64,000 nucleotides of DNA from Aurelia coerulea (GCA_039566865.1 CM076943.1:35658663-35722662); one strand, 5' to 3'. Counted from the first letter of the stretch, positions 34,198-46,381 are shown. Notes: generated from the sequence alone by a model not told the origin. Translations and numbers: made by a program.

Positions 34198-36307
34198 CCG
34201 GGTGTCCCAAAAAAAGGTAACTGATTTGACCCGGCGTAGTAATAAGAATTTAGCTTAAATTATTCTGCAATAATTTTTAAAATAATCCTCGATAGTCATC
34301 TTGTATATAAATACCTCATTCGTGATATGAGGGCGTTGAGAGTTGAAACATTAATCTTAAGAGTGCAAATTTGCCTCCACCAACTCCAAACCAGAGCTTT
34401 TGGGTTTTGGCCTAAGCTGTTTACGAACTGATCATAGCGAATCTCCTCAATCATAGCGAAGTACAGCAAGAAACCTCGTGCTTAGAAACACATTGTGATA
34501 GAAATCTGAAACGTCACTCTACAATTAGATTCATGAATTTAAGGTAACTCTGCTTTCCGCTCTAGTGCACAGCGAGATGCAGTTTCGCAAAACCAATCTC
34601 CTCAGAAAACAGTTAATTTCTCTCATATTATTCGGCCTATCGAAAAGCGGTAAAAAGGATGTTGTTCTGTATAATCTGGGCAATCGAAAGATGTATAAAT
34701 CACAATGTTTCCGTCAACCCTAGTTTCGCAAATCCTGGTTCAAATCTTTTTGCTAATTTCAGAAACGTGGATTTATCTCCAAAACTACTCGAACAATGTT
34801 CGATTTTTCTTTGTTCCATCTCTAGCTAGGTAGTTGATCTGCAACTTTGCCAAGTCTGATTGAAAAAGTTAGGCTAGATTTCCCGTAATCGAATTTTATG
34901 TTTCTGTTTACTTTTCGACAGCGAAAGGGAGAAACCTTGGTCAAAGGATTACCATGCTATGAAGCACGCTTGCAAAAGCTCAGGCTTGAAATAACTTTCA
35001 GAAATGTTTCCATTGGCAAACAAATGAACGTCATCTATTGTGAATACCATACCCAAGTCTCAATAGACATCCTTAGTGCGCTGGTAAAAGTATTTTTGCA
35101 TCTATTGATTAAAATTTACTGACTGTCACCAGCAATTTCACAAAACCATGGAATGGGTGTCTTTCGAGACTTTCATGAGCATTCACAAAATATCAATTTC
35201 TTTAATATTCCACAATAAGCATTGATCTAAAAGTAAACTTTTTGCAAAATCTTTCAAGTCATTCTGCATACTAATCGGTAGACCATCGTTTTTCCCCTTC
35301 GATGTCGAAAAGTAAACTGAAATATAAAATTCGATTGCAGAAAATCTAGCCTAGTTTTTTCAATCAGACTTTACAAAATTGTAGATCAACTACCTAGCTA
35401 AAGAAGAAGCGAAAAAAAATCGAACATTTATCGAGTAGTTTTGGAGATAAATCCCTTTTTCTGAAATCAACAAAAAGATTTGATCGAGGATTTGCGAAGC
35501 CAGAGTTAACGGAAACATAGCGATGTATACATCTTTCGATTGCCCAGACTATACTGAAAAAACATCCTTTTACTGTTTTTCGATAGGCCGACTAATATGA
35601 TAGAAATTAACTGCTTTCTGATGAGAGTGGTTTTGCGAAACGGCATCTCGCTGTTCACTGGAGCGGAAAACAGAGTTACCTTAATCCCACAGATACATCA
35701 TCGTTCTTAACTCAATAAAAACTTTAGATTGCATCTGCCTAATAAAAGTTATTTATAAGCGAAATAATTCCCTTGGGCTATATTGTAGTCTTCATTACTC
35801 GAATCCTTGAATAAAATGCTTTTTGTATCATCTCTCTCAATATTATTACGAAACAAGCAATCGTGTATGCCCAAGGGAACATAAAACTGCTCACTCGTGC
35901 TTGCTTGGCTTGTTGTACTTTTGTAAATGCATTCATTTTGGCTGCAGGAAGATATTCCTTGGTGAATTTATTTATTACTTTGTTTTTCAGTTTTCAGGTT
36001 TTATACTCTATTCACATAAGTACCCAAAGGACGGATCCTTGTCCAAAAATATTCATGACTGAGGTAGTCCCTTGACAAGCGCGTTTACAGTTTAGGCTAA
36101 AACCCAAAAGCTCTGGTTTGGTGATAAATGCAAATTTGGACTTCCAAGATTAATATTCCAACTCTCAAAGCACCAATATCAACAAACTAGATATTAATCT
36201 TCAAGTTAACTATCAAAGAGTACTTCAAAACTTATTAAGGATCGATTCGACATGAATTCTTATCGTTAGCCCCGATCAGATATGTTACCTTTTTTTGGGA
36301 CTCCCGG
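34198..36307. mobile_element. TA-flanked foldback element inserted in a LINE
   Basis: It begins CCGGGTGTCCCAAAAAAAGG and ends in the near-inverse, with TA at 34196-34197 and 36308-36309. Arms of about 230 bp (34198-34430, 36085-36307) resemble those of the element at 2321-3940. Removing it and one TA restores an uninterrupted LINE frame, so the insertion site is known to the base. It contains a TTAA element. Mariner-like by TA duplication and terminus; no transposase. Confidence 0.85.
34543..35680. mobile_element. TTAA foldback family, complete copy 1
   Basis: GGTAACTCTGCTTTCCGCTC at the left (34543) is mirrored at the right, ending 35680, and TTAA flanks both (34539-34542, 35681-35684). The arms are about 350-400 bp with high similarity; the centre near 35100 is short. 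Partial copies lie at 44881-45086 and 55013-55995. The TTAA duplication suits a piggyBac- or Kolobok-type transposase acting in trans. No coding capacity. Confidence 0.85.
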
Positions 36308-36309
36308 TA

Positions 36310-37264
36310 CTTCGAGCTCATTGTCGCGTATCTTCAGTTCAAAGACTTTATTTCGAATTTTGAGAGAGTTGTGTTTCTGCTTTGTGGATATGAGCATGGA
36401 ATGAGTTTTTGCTACATTCAAGGACAGCTTATTACCTTGCAGCCAAATACCCAGTTTTCTAAGATCGCCGTTTACGGCCTCATTCAGCTGAGTCAAATCG
36501 TTAGACTGTTGGCATAGACTGGTATCATCAGCATACATAGTCACAGAATAATCTTGTTCAGCCTGGGGAAGATCGTTGATATAGATGAGAAAGGGGCCAA
36601 TGCATGAACCCTGCGGGACTCCCACTTTTATTTCCGAACATCTGAATCAACTTGCGGTTGGATAGGTAGGACCTAAACCAAGATAGCTCTCGCTGCTGAA
36701 CGCCATAAAGTTCGAGCTTTTTACAAAGAATATCACGGTCAACCGTCTCAAATGCTTTGTTTATGTCAATAAATACTAATCCCACTAACTTAGCGAGATC
36801 AAGCCCGTTGTACCAAACCAAGTCAGTGTTGAATGGAGGTGTAAAAGCCCCGATTGGTCAGCTGTAAACAGGCCATTTCCTTTCATATGCTGGTACAGTT
36901 GGTCAAAAACAAGTCTTTGAAAGAGCTTTGAAATGACAGGCAAGACTGATATTGGGCGATAATTAGATTTTACAGTCTTATCGCCATCTTTGAAAATTGG
37001 AGTAACTCTAGTTACTTTCCATGAATCTGGGCACTGGCTAGTTTCAATGAATGTGTTAAACAAGAAAGCCAGAGAGTTTTCAATATAAGACAAAGCAAGC
37101 TTCATGAAGTAGCTAGAGATATTGGCAATGCCAAAGCTCTTAGCTGCTTTAACCTTGGCAAATGCATCCCTGATATCGTTCAGTTCAATTTTCTTGAAGT
37201 TAAACTTAGGCTTATGTTTTATTAATATCTGACACGTCCTTTTTTGGTTAGGGGGGGGGGGCAA
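36310..37264 (-). pseudogene. LINE RT, fingers and palm (upstream half of the split LINE)
   Basis: The minus-strand frame begins near 37264 with NYRPISVLPVISKLFQRLVF (about 36950) and continues, after a frame change at about 36790, with GLVFIDINKAFETVDRDIL. After another at about 36600, it reads GVPQGSCIGPFLIYINDLP, then TMYADDTSLC and WLQGNKLSLNVAKT. All RT catalytic motifs can be found but in three frames. The G-rich run at 37249-37260 marks its upper end, so residues before KRTCQI are not element protein. Confidence 0.75.
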
Positions 37265-37746
37265 AAAAGCCGCCCCTACCTAACTCTTGACTGGAAATAG
37301 ATAGAGCAACCAGATTTGGTTTACTAATAGCCCCAGACATGTACTTTATGAGAATATAAAATCAACCTAAAATTAGCCGTCGTTATAGCTTTCGTCGGTA
37401 TTTTTCTTTATGTGGTCAAGAAAATTGACAAAATCGGTCAAAATCAAGAGAAATGCGATACAATTTAATTTGGAGAACAATGTTAATCCAAATATGAAAA
37501 ATATGATAGATGACATCAAACAACACTACCCTGCAAAATATCTTCGCAAAGACAGAGTTAGTTCCGGAAAATCGTGCCCCTCCCCCTCATTTGTCAAAAT
37601 ATTTCATGAAAACTTCTTGAGTCGTTGCACAATAAGTAGCAGCAATAAGTCAGAAAGTTTCCCGGCCGTAATTGTTCTCTTGGCAGAGTTATGACAAAAA
37701 GTCTACTAGGGGGGGGGGGCAAATTTTCTCCCCCCAACCAAAATAG
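37244..37746. mobile_element. Probable MITE with G-run ends
   Basis: TTTTTTGGTTAGGGGGG at the left is answered by CCCCCCAACCAAAAT at the right (37733-37746), with further inner G-runs on both sides. Termini plausible but the target duplication is not clear. One 94-codon ORF inside (37410-37694) has no recognisable content. Confidence 0.45.
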
Positions 37747-37940
37747 GGTTACAATAAAAAATATCGATCGAAAAAAACCAACCCGGTTTTCTGATGTTCA
37801 CAAGTGAAACAGTTAGTCATGAATTTGATTTTGTGATAACCAAGAATATTGAACATAGCTAGGGTTCCTAGAAATAGTGATGTGGAACGCAAGTGCTGCA
37901 GGCCATGACATGCGTCCATCAGTTATTTTGCTTCTCAAAA

Positions 37941-38615
37941 GTGATAAAGTCGTTTTAAACCAAGAATATTGCGTTCAGTAGGCTGCCTGGTCAATATCCT
38001 TGAGTTATGTGGTCATTAATTATTCCCACATTTGTTTCCTGACATAACTGTAAAGTTTAGGTTCATTTGATGCTAAAATTCAAGTTATAAGGTTAAGTAC
38101 GGAAATATTATCCTCTGGTTTTGAAACAACCACTGATTTTAACGTTTGATGATGAGGCCTCAGAAGTGATAAAGTCGTTTTAAACCAAGAATCTTGCGTT
38201 CAGTAGGCTGCTTGGTCAATATCCTTGAGTTATGTGGTCATTAATTATTCCCACATTTGTTTCCTGACATAACTGTAAAGTTTAGGTTCATTTGATGCTA
38301 AAATTCAAGTTATAAGGTTAAGTACGGAAATATTATCCTCTGGTTTTAAAACAACCACTGATTTTAACGTTTGATGATGAGGCCTCAGAGGTGATAAAGT
38401 CGTTTTAAACCAAGAATATTGCGTTCAGTAGGCTGCCTGGTCAATATCCTTGAGTTATGTGGTCATTAACTATTCCCACATTTGTTTCCTGACATAACTG
38501 CAAAGTTTAAGTTCATTTCATGCTAAAATTCAAGTTATAGGGTTAAGCACTGAAATATAATCGTCTGGTTTTGAAACAACCACTGATTTTAACGTTTGAT
38601 GATGATGCCTCAGAA
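37941..38615. repeat. 225-bp tandem repeat, three copies
   Basis: GTGATAAAGTCGTTTTAAAC heads units at 37941 and 38166, and again at 38391; the end of the third is at 38615. The period is exactly 225 bp and the copies differ by only a few substitutions, so the array is recent or homogenised. Although 225 is a multiple of three, no frame stays open. It is followed by the repeat shared with 33194-33335. Confidence 0.9.
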
Positions 38616-38719
38616 GTGAGGCGAAAGCTTCAACACTACAAACAATGTAAGTGCAAGTGTTTGAAAGTGAATGGCAAACAAACAAAAACACAATCATCAA
38701 AATGTGATTTAATGTATAT

Positions 38720-38862
38720 CAATCGAAAGCTTTTCTCACGAAGAGTCGGATGATGTATTACTTTAATGAATTCGACTTGCCTATCTCAAGTCATGGCCGT
38801 AAAATGATTTTCCAAGTGCCAATTTTATGACTTCATTTCTGGCCGAAACCAATCAAGATCTA
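38720..38862. repeat. Dispersed repeat, inverted copy of 33194-33335
   Basis: Reverse-complement match to 33194-33335, best around the CAATCGAAAGCTTTTCTC word at the left. It lies between the 225-bp array and the large element starting at 38882. Confidence 0.55.
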
Positions 38863-40260
38863 AATGTACCCAGGCTCAACCTAGACTGATTACGATTGAG
38901 TCCTAGTAATCGCTACCACCCACCCACCCTACTCGCTCATACTAGGACTCATGGCTTCCCAGCCAAATGGCTGGGCCTGGAGAGGATTTGCCTCGCTTTC
39001 AGAATTGACCAGTGCTAAATTACGGAACAGCGCAGAGCAACAACAGCAACAACAGTTGCCCAGCAACCGCCATCGCGATTCTTCATCAAGTCGGTAATGC
39101 ACATTTTCAGGGAGTGATCTTGATGAAAAAAGGTAAGAAAAGTTCTTTTCGGGTCCTACATTTTGTTTAGGAATACATTAAATGGCAATAACACAGCTAG
39201 GTTGATATCGTTCTGCCATGATCTGATCAAAATGTTGGCATTTATAGTATAAACATAGACAACCCAGGTCTCGGTAATGAGAAAATATTTATATATATGG
39301 CCTACTCTTGTGGCAAAACGTTTTCGCTACGTTTTTAAGCAGTTTGTGTTCTCACTGTCAAACTGACTTGATCTAGCTTTGGTCAGCTCATGTCAATAAA
39401 TTTACCATTGCAACAGATGAGAAAATCTTTCAAAATAACTGTCAAAGAAGGTATGAGCAAAAAATTGAGTCACCCATCATGAATAATCGAAAGTATCAGA
39501 TTTCATTGTTGACGGGAGGGCTAAAGGAATTGAAGAAAAAGAATTTCTACTAGTAAATTTAGTTCTTTATTCTTTCATATGAAGTTTTCTTTCATTGCAT
39601 ATCTTTTTTTATCATCAGATCAAATTCCAGGCACATAACAGAAAAAAACTGCATCAGGGAAACAAATAATCCTATCCTATAGTTTTGATCCATGATGGAG
39701 AAAGCAGAAAATTCATTTTCTTCAAAATCTTACTGCAAACAACTGTTGTTTGCCTATGCTGCAGGAACAAGTATAGGTAAAGGCAGAGACTGTAACATCA
39801 ACAATTTTGCATTTTGATATATGCAATCTAGGATTTAGAATGTTTTCAATATGTATTTTTTTATTGTGAAAGGAATTGACACTTTGTGAATTTTAGAACA
39901 TTTTTTTCTTGTATATTGACCTGTGACTCTTTGTCAACATATTTCTGCTATCACTTAACCAAATGATTTGCAATTTTGATTGACAAAAACTACACTTTGT
40001 AGGGTACGTAGGGTGAAATGGCCGAGAATAAAATCGGTAATGCTGATTGTTGGAGTACAGTAGACTGTAGTTCCAGCAGTTACGAATAGAGAACAGTTTG
40101 TCGGTTTAGTTTTCCTTTTCCATGAAAGTTATCAATACATTTTGCTGTACCCATTTTATCCTAAGCTCAACTATTTCACGATTCTTGGCAAGCTTTCATC
40201 AAATACTGCAACAAATACTGCACATTAATTTTGTTATCTAATATCCTTTTTTATCCAAAG

Positions 40261-40360
40261 CTTGCTTTAACACTGAAAAGCTTCCTTTGACACTTTAAGG
40301 CTTGCTTTTACACTGGAAAGTTTGCTTTTACACTGAAAAGTTTGCTTTTACACTGAAAAG
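40261..40360. repeat. 20-bp tandem repeat, five copies
   Basis: Five exact-length units of CTTGCTTTTACACTGAAAAG type at 20-bp spacing, the last two nearly identical and the second most diverged. Confidence 0.85.
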
Positions 40361-41210
40361 CATGAAGATCTCAGGAATTGAATTTGTCAAACTAGGTTAA
40401 ATATTTTGCACAAGAACAAGAAACCTCAGCACAAAATCCTGGAATGCTGAATTAACTGTTTTCAAATTTCATTGCATTGTCAAACTCCCAGCCAAACTAA
40501 ACTTCTAATTGTGTGTGATTTATATGAAGTATGAACTCATGAAGTCAAGGTAGTGTTTCAATTATCATAAAAAGTCAACTTATGATGCAAATGTAAACAA
40601 AAAATGTTTGGATTTAGAGAGGAGAAAGCAGTGAAATTTGACCATGGATAGAGGTCACTCAAATTTAATTGAGCAAATGGCCAGCATATGACAAGGAAAT
40701 ATTCTATGCATACTATTTGAAATTCAACAAATTGCAGCAAATTGGTGTCCCCTGCCCGTGGATATGCAGCAAAATTAGCAAAAACTTAACTTGTTGCCTA
40801 CCTGCATGTAGTGATGCATAAAACGAAGTGGGCCTGCCTTTTTGCATATTTTTGATCTAACTGCTTTAATCACCAAAAATGTAAGAAACTCCTGTGCAAA
40901 GAAAATTTAAATCGAGAATCTGTTTTGCTCGATGAAGGAAATCCTTGTCCTATTTCTAATTCAGTTTCACTTTTTCCGGTGTAATATTACTCGGAAGGCA
41001 CTTGTATGATTTCTAAACATTGGACTTTGTTCTGAAAGGTTTTTCCCGAGTCGAGGGAACAGACATAAAAATTGTTGTGGAACCTTTTAGAAACTTGTAA
41101 GAAACTCTGGGTACTAAAGAAACTTTCAGTACTTGCTCGACTTCCTAGGGGCTTCCTAGTTTTCTATGAAAAATACGTGCAGAGAAGTTCTAAATCTAGA
41201 GTAAATGAAG

Positions 41211-43452
41211 CACAGTGATCCAGAATGGCAAAATAATATAATCAATGCCGAAAAATGAAAGTTCTCAAAATCAATCACGCTGTAGCTCATTTGAAAGAGC
41301 AATGATTGGCAGTCAAAATAAAAAAGGAATTATTAAAATCGGACTTACGAGAGCCAAGAAACATATTTGTCAAGTTTCAAGAAATCACAAGTTTACAAAT
41401 TTCATGTGGAGAAGACAATTAACACTTGATTTAGGCTAACTTCAAAATTCCATGTTTTATTTTGATTGTATACATCTCAGCATTATGTGTCTTTCATGTC
41501 ATCGAAAACGAGTGGAAAATTTTTGCGAATTTTGCGAATTACTACAAGTACCATTTTTGAGGATAAAAGCCGATATTTAGGTAGAAACAGTTGAAAATCT
41601 AAAAGACGGGGTCAAATGGTGTTTTAGCAAAAAATATTACAATTAACAAGAACATGTTTCGAGTGCATGTGCCAAAGGTTATCTTTGGGAACCTTCTGCA
41701 AACAATTCTATGGCCGTTTTAGAATGTGTGGTCATTTCCTGAAGTGACATGTGGTCGTTACTAAAACCAGTGTTGTTTTACATTAACTGAATTGATATTT
41801 TAGATAATGGCCTAAACTCATTTCAAATCAAAGACAAGCCATTCAGCTGAATTCTAGATTCTAGGATGAATTGAAGAAACTAAAATCGAAATACATTGAC
41901 GTATAGTGGATTGAAGAACCAGGAACTCTACTCTTTGTGACGTCTGGTTTCGCATCAAATCATATCAAATTCAGTTCAGAGGCATAACATTCTTTCTTAT
42001 CACAGTTATAAATTCAAAGACTTCTTCAATGCTCCTTCTTGATTTTTAGTATCATAATTCATCTCGTTGACTTTTGCCGTAGTTTGTAGAACATGGCTCG
42101 CTTTTGCGACATTCTAGGCAGATGTTATGAGCATTCTGACAAAACGTCATGGATGTCATCATGTTGCACAAACGTTTTCCTTGGTCTGAATCCTGGGCCA
42201 ATTTAAAAGCTGTGAACATGTTTGTTCCAGGCGTTAGGACTGCTTTCAAACCATACACCTATCGGATAGCCTTTTTTGAGAATTCAAGCAGCTCCCAGTT
42301 ATGGGCAAGCATCTGGTGTATAGTAAGGAAATCTATTCTCTTCCGAGTGGAATTGTATTGCTAAGTGCAGCATCATATCATAGGTGAAAAGCTTCAATCT
42401 ATCAACGTTGACAGTCTTAGTGGTGTCTCTGGTGTCTGTAGTCTCGGAAACTGCGAGGCAAACGTCGAAGTAGCACCACAGAATTGCAAAATTTGCCCTG
42501 TCCTCATAACTATCAAATCAATCAGATCAATAACCATTTGTTCTCGTTCTGAAGAAAGTACGGCCAAAATCAGTCAACTACAACTATGACATTAAAGTTC
42601 AAGAGGAAGCATTAGGTCTTGTCTGACAGTGATAAGAAAGAACGTGGTGCTTCGGAATTGAATTTGACATGATTGATACAGTGTCGGGTTTAGACGTCAC
42701 AAAGAGTAGAGTTCCTGGTTCTTCAGTCCACTATACGTTACTGTATTTTGATTTTTAGTTTCTTCAATTCATGCTAGTTTCCAGAATTCAGCTGAATGAC
42801 TTGTCTTTAATTTGAAATGAGTTTAGGGCATTATCTAGAATATCAATTCAGTTAATGTAAAACAACACTGGTTCAGTAACGACCACATGTCATTTTCAAG
42901 AAATGACCACACATTCTAAAACGGCCATAGCATTTCATGCAGAAGGTTCCCAAAAATAACCTTAGGCACACGCACTCGAGACATGTTTTAGTTAATTGTA
43001 ATATATTTTGCTAAGACTCCGCTTGACCCCGTCTTTTAGATTTTCAACTGTTTCTACCTAAATATGAGTTTTTATCCTCAAATATGGTACTTGTAGTAAT
43101 TCGCAAAATTCGCGAAAATTTTCAAATCGTTTTCGATGAAATGAAAGACACATAATGCTGAGATGTATACAATCAAAGTAAAAAAATAATTTCAAGAATC
43201 GGAGCTGTTTGAGCAGAGAAATTGAATTTTGAAGTTAGCCTAAATCCAGTGTTAATTGTATTTTCTATATGAAATTTGTAAACTTGTGATTTCTTGAAAC
43301 TTTAAAAATCTGTTTCTTGGCTCTCATAGTCCGATTTTAATAATTCCTTTTTATTTTGACTGCCAATCATTGCTCTTTCAAATGAGCTACAGCGTGATTG
43401 ATTTTGAGAATTTTCATTTTTCGGCATTTATTACACTTGCTGGATCACTGTG
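41211..43452. mobile_element. 2.2-kb foldback inside the Mutator-like element
   Basis: CACAGTGATCCA at 41211 and TGGATCACTGTG ending 43452 bound arms of about 0.9 kb each. The arms keep clear similarity over most of their length (for example the words around TATTTAGGTAGAAACAGTTG and their inverse), with small indels. The loop is about 42100-42540. Two adjoining ORFs in the loop (42149-42364, 42365-42589) have no recognisable content. Confidence 0.75.
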
Positions 43453-44554
43453 TGAAGATGCGAAAAAATGACATAAACCAAGTTCCATTCTGAAAAGATT
43501 TTAGAAATGTGCAGTAAATTGTTGACTTACTTGCCTACTTGCTCGATGCTCGAGGCAGCTTTGGATTTCTTTGCTGAGATTTGGAAAGCCTTCTCAAGTT
43601 TGAATATCAAACATTTCAACATGAGAACTGTTTCAAAATATTAATGTCCGGCCTGTTGTTGGCCAATGTTTTCTTTGTTGCAGGAGCATTGTTTTATCCA
43701 GGCACCCATACAACTCCTTAACAAACGATGTCAAAACATTCATTTTCTCGTCCAGTTCAACATAACATCATCACCTTGTAAATATGTTTAAAACTCCCAA
43801 GAAGCATTCACCTCTCCTCGACTTTTAAATTGCAGTGAAAACAGAACGAGAAATGGCGAATACTGACGAAACTTGGCTCCACAACGCCTGACAACGGTGT
43901 GATTTGAGGTCTGGGTGAGAGAGAGAGAAATGGCGCGAAGGGGTGTCGACCCTGTCGACGCGGCTTTAGACTGATCCAAGGCATTGTCGAGACTGAACTC
44001 ATTTCTTACGAATTTAGTCTTCCTCTTCTCTTCAATGATTGCAACTACTGCAAATATTAAATTGAGCTCACAAAGGAACGACAGACGTTTGTTGTTGCAG
44101 AGCCTTCGCCCCTAAGCTCTGAAGTGCTTCTGCCTCGCAGCTTTGCCACTAGTTGCCGCCATCTTTCGGTTGTATCAATCAGTGGTCCGGGAAATATCAT
44201 TTCTAGCCTCTTTGTCAGATACTGAAAATAAACCAATCATTGGCAAGAACAAAATCATGTGACCACGAAAGTAGGTCATGTGACCGAAATGAAGCTCTGT
44301 GATTGGTAACACAACTTCTTGTGGTACTTGGCCTAAATAGGGCCAGCTATTTGGCTGGGAAGCCATGAGTCCTAGCATGAGCGAGTAGGGTGGGTGGGTG
44401 GTAGCGATTACTAGGACTCAATCGTAATCAGTCTAGGCTCAACCTACAGTAAACTTGTTTACCGCTGACCTTCTTTCTTTTTAATCACTCTGGACCCAAG
44501 CTAAGGAATTACTTTATCTGTGAATTCAGTTCAGTCAATCATTTTTCAAAGCTA

Positions 44555-44592
44555 TTGATTGATTGGTTGATTGATTGATTGATTGATTGATT
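44555..44592. repeat. (TTGA)n microsatellite
   Basis: About nine TTGA units with one interruption (GGTTGA). It directly precedes the minus-strand LINE remnant and may be its 3' tail. Confidence 0.8.
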
Positions 44593-44880
44593 TCACATGT
44601 TTTGGGAGGGTAGCCCTTCCGGAAGTGCTTATTTTCCAGGGGCCCTCCATCTACGATACAATAAAATATTAGTAATATAATGCAAGAAACGGAAAAAACC
44701 TAATTACTGAAGGTATCTATAATAGATTTTCTACACAGCAGTCTACGCTAAATATGGCTCTTGAAGGCATTAACCGAAGATGCCTGTTTAACCTCAGTTT
44801 GAAAGGCTACTCCAGCTGTTTGCACCCCTGAACGAAAAGCATTTTTGTCCGTTAGCAGAATTTCTCAAAGGCATCCTTCA
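44593..44880 (-). mobile_element. LINE 3' remnant, same family as 33611-37264
   Basis: On the minus strand a degenerate frame reads NGQKCFSFRGANSW and, shifted, SSVNAFKSH, matching the C-terminal block of the split LINE. A short 3' UTR with GGGAGGGTAGCCCTTCC (44605-44621) and the TTGA tail follow. It is interrupted at 44881 by a TTAA-family fragment. Confidence 0.6.
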
Positions 44881-45086
44881 GGTAACTCTGCTGTCCACTC
44901 TAGCGCACAGCGAGAGGCCGTTTTGCAAAGCCATTCTCCTCAGAAAACAGTTTATTTCTCCAATATTATTTGGCCTCTCGAAAAGTGGTAAAAGGATGTT
45001 GTTCTGTTTTTATCTCCATTGGATTTATCTCCAAAATTACTTGAAAAATGTCCAATTTTTTTCGCTCCATCTTCAGATAGGTAGTT
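44881..45086. mobile_element. TTAA foldback family, left-arm fragment (copy 2)
   Basis: GGTAACTCTGCTGTCCACTC onwards matches the left arm of 34543-35680 for about 200 bp, with an internal deletion. It stops where the (ATGT)n tail of the next LINE begins. The right arm is not found nearby. The flanking TTAA is degenerate (TTCA). Confidence 0.75.
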
Positions 45087-45680
45087 ATGTATGTATGTAT
45101 GTATGTTTAAATTTGCCACAAAAATGAAAATTTACAATGTTTAGAATATAACAAAATAGATACAATACAATTTACATAATACAGCGATGATAAATACCAG
45201 TTAAAATCACCCCTAATTATAGTGGCAAGGATAGCATTAAAAGGTGGAGTTGACCTTCTTTCCATAATGGTTCCCTTAGAGGTGGTTGCAAAAAAATAGA
45301 CAATATTTGTTAATGTGCTTTTGGATGAAGCATAATTTAGTAGGATCGAATGATGAATTTGAGAAAGGACGCGTGGTTTAAGTAGAACACATATATGTTG
45401 TTTTCTTCTCTCTATATATTTTGGAAAGCATTGTATTTGATCTTGTGTTTGATCGAGTTGATATTTTTTTCAGATTTTAAATCAGGAGAAAGGCTATTCC
45501 ATATTTTTGGCCCCAAGTACGACAGGCATTTGACGCCAGTGCTACTTTTGTGAAATGGAAGGTTTGATTTAAACTTAGACCTTCGTGTTACTCGGCTTTG
45601 GTCGATTGGGTGGAATATTTCATCATTATAGGCTGGATTCGTTCCTGTGAAGAATTTCGGGTTGAATTAATGCACTTACA
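45087..45680 (-). mobile_element. LINE 3' end with (ATAC)n tail, second family
   Basis: It has a (TATG)n run at 45087-45108, then a 3' UTR matching 63027-63265 (shared ATAGCATTAAAAGGT and TTTCCATAATGGT). A degenerate minus-strand RT C-terminus follows at 45440-45640, with SRVTRRSKFK and GPKIWNSL. Same family as the copy at the end of the window. Confidence 0.7.
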
Positions 45681-45689
45681 ATCATTTTA

Positions 45690-46370
45690 ATACGGGAGAA
45701 AAGTGGGCTGGTCATGGCTGGTCATGGACCCATGCGATTGGAATGCTTTTGTTCTTGTTTGTTAGTTCAGAAATATTTGCATGTCGGATCCTCCAGGGAT
45801 TTTTGTTTCTTAGTTGAGTAATATTTGCATGTCAGATCCCCCAGGGATTCTAGGTTTTACGTTATCTTGATCGACTTTAATTGTTCTTTGCTTTGGGCGC
45901 TTTAGGAGTCTTGGTGCCCCTTGTTGCTACGGGAATTGAAAGGTCTGAGGTAAATAGTAAAGGGCATAGTTAATTGTGTTATTTGCATTCGCAACCAGAC
46001 AGCCTAGCAGTTTGACGTTTGAAAAAAATTCTTCGTTTAAATGCACCCACCCACCCTCCACAAGTTGGAGTTATTAGAAGGAAAAGTAAGGTGCATACTT
46101 GCAAATGAACATAGGGTATTAAAACCAAGCCCTAATTTTGCTTGGCTTTTGTCCAATCCCTCCTTGGGATCTCCAGGGCAGTGGATAATTGGGCCTAACA
46201 CCCACTTTGCCCAGTCCGCCTCATGATGATGAGAGGATGATGAACCATGACATGAAGTGCAGAAGACATGAAGCATGATCTTGAGTTGATAAGCCTGTTG
46301 GCCCATGATTTGAGGATGTCATTTAATCCTGATCCGCTAAAACGAGCTGTCGAATTAGTGCTTTTTAAGT
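45690..46370. other. Spacer without recognisable feature
   Basis: It contains two near-copies of a short segment with CAGGGATT(C/T)T...TTGCATGTC(G/A)GATCC (about 45775-45850), a local duplication. No gene seen; the 60-90-codon ORFs around 46040-46306 overlap on both strands. Confidence 0.4.
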
Positions 46371-46381
46371 AAAGACATGAA

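Larger units (their letters stand above)
33600..37255 (-). mobile_element. LINE split by a TA-flanked element
   Basis: The coding order on the minus strand is RT N-terminal part (37264 downwards), YADD block (about 36530) and C-terminal part (34160-33611). The interior 34198-36307 is a separate element. Deleting it with one TA rejoins the frame within the typical segment ending TKYLGVQID. The upper end abuts a G-run MITE near 37244. Confidence 0.8.
38882..44435. mobile_element. 5.5-kb Mutator-like element without transposase
   Basis: The left end TAGACTGATTACGATTGAGT and its inverse at the right form terminal repeats of about 90 bp, nearly identical, including the run ACCACCCACCCACCC. GGCTCAACC flanks both ends (38873-38881, 44436-44444), a 9-bp duplication as expected for Mutator-like elements. 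The interior has no long ORF. It holds a 20-bp tandem repeat (40261-40360) and a 2.2-kb palindrome (41211-43452). The AT-rich flanks within the element may be captured host sequence; I recognise no exon. Confidence 0.75.

Noticed and set aside
37941..38615. CRISPR-like array
   Set aside because: Tandem units of 225 bp without alternating spacers, in an animal genome; not a CRISPR.
42149..42589. Two consecutive ORFs of 71 and 74 codons in the loop of the 2.2-kb palindrome
   Set aside because: Adjacent but in frame-independent arrangement, no motif, and within a non-coding element; probably chance.
46041..46306. ORFs of 61 and 89 codons around 46.2 kb
   Set aside because: Overlap on opposite strands, no motif and no context; probably chance.
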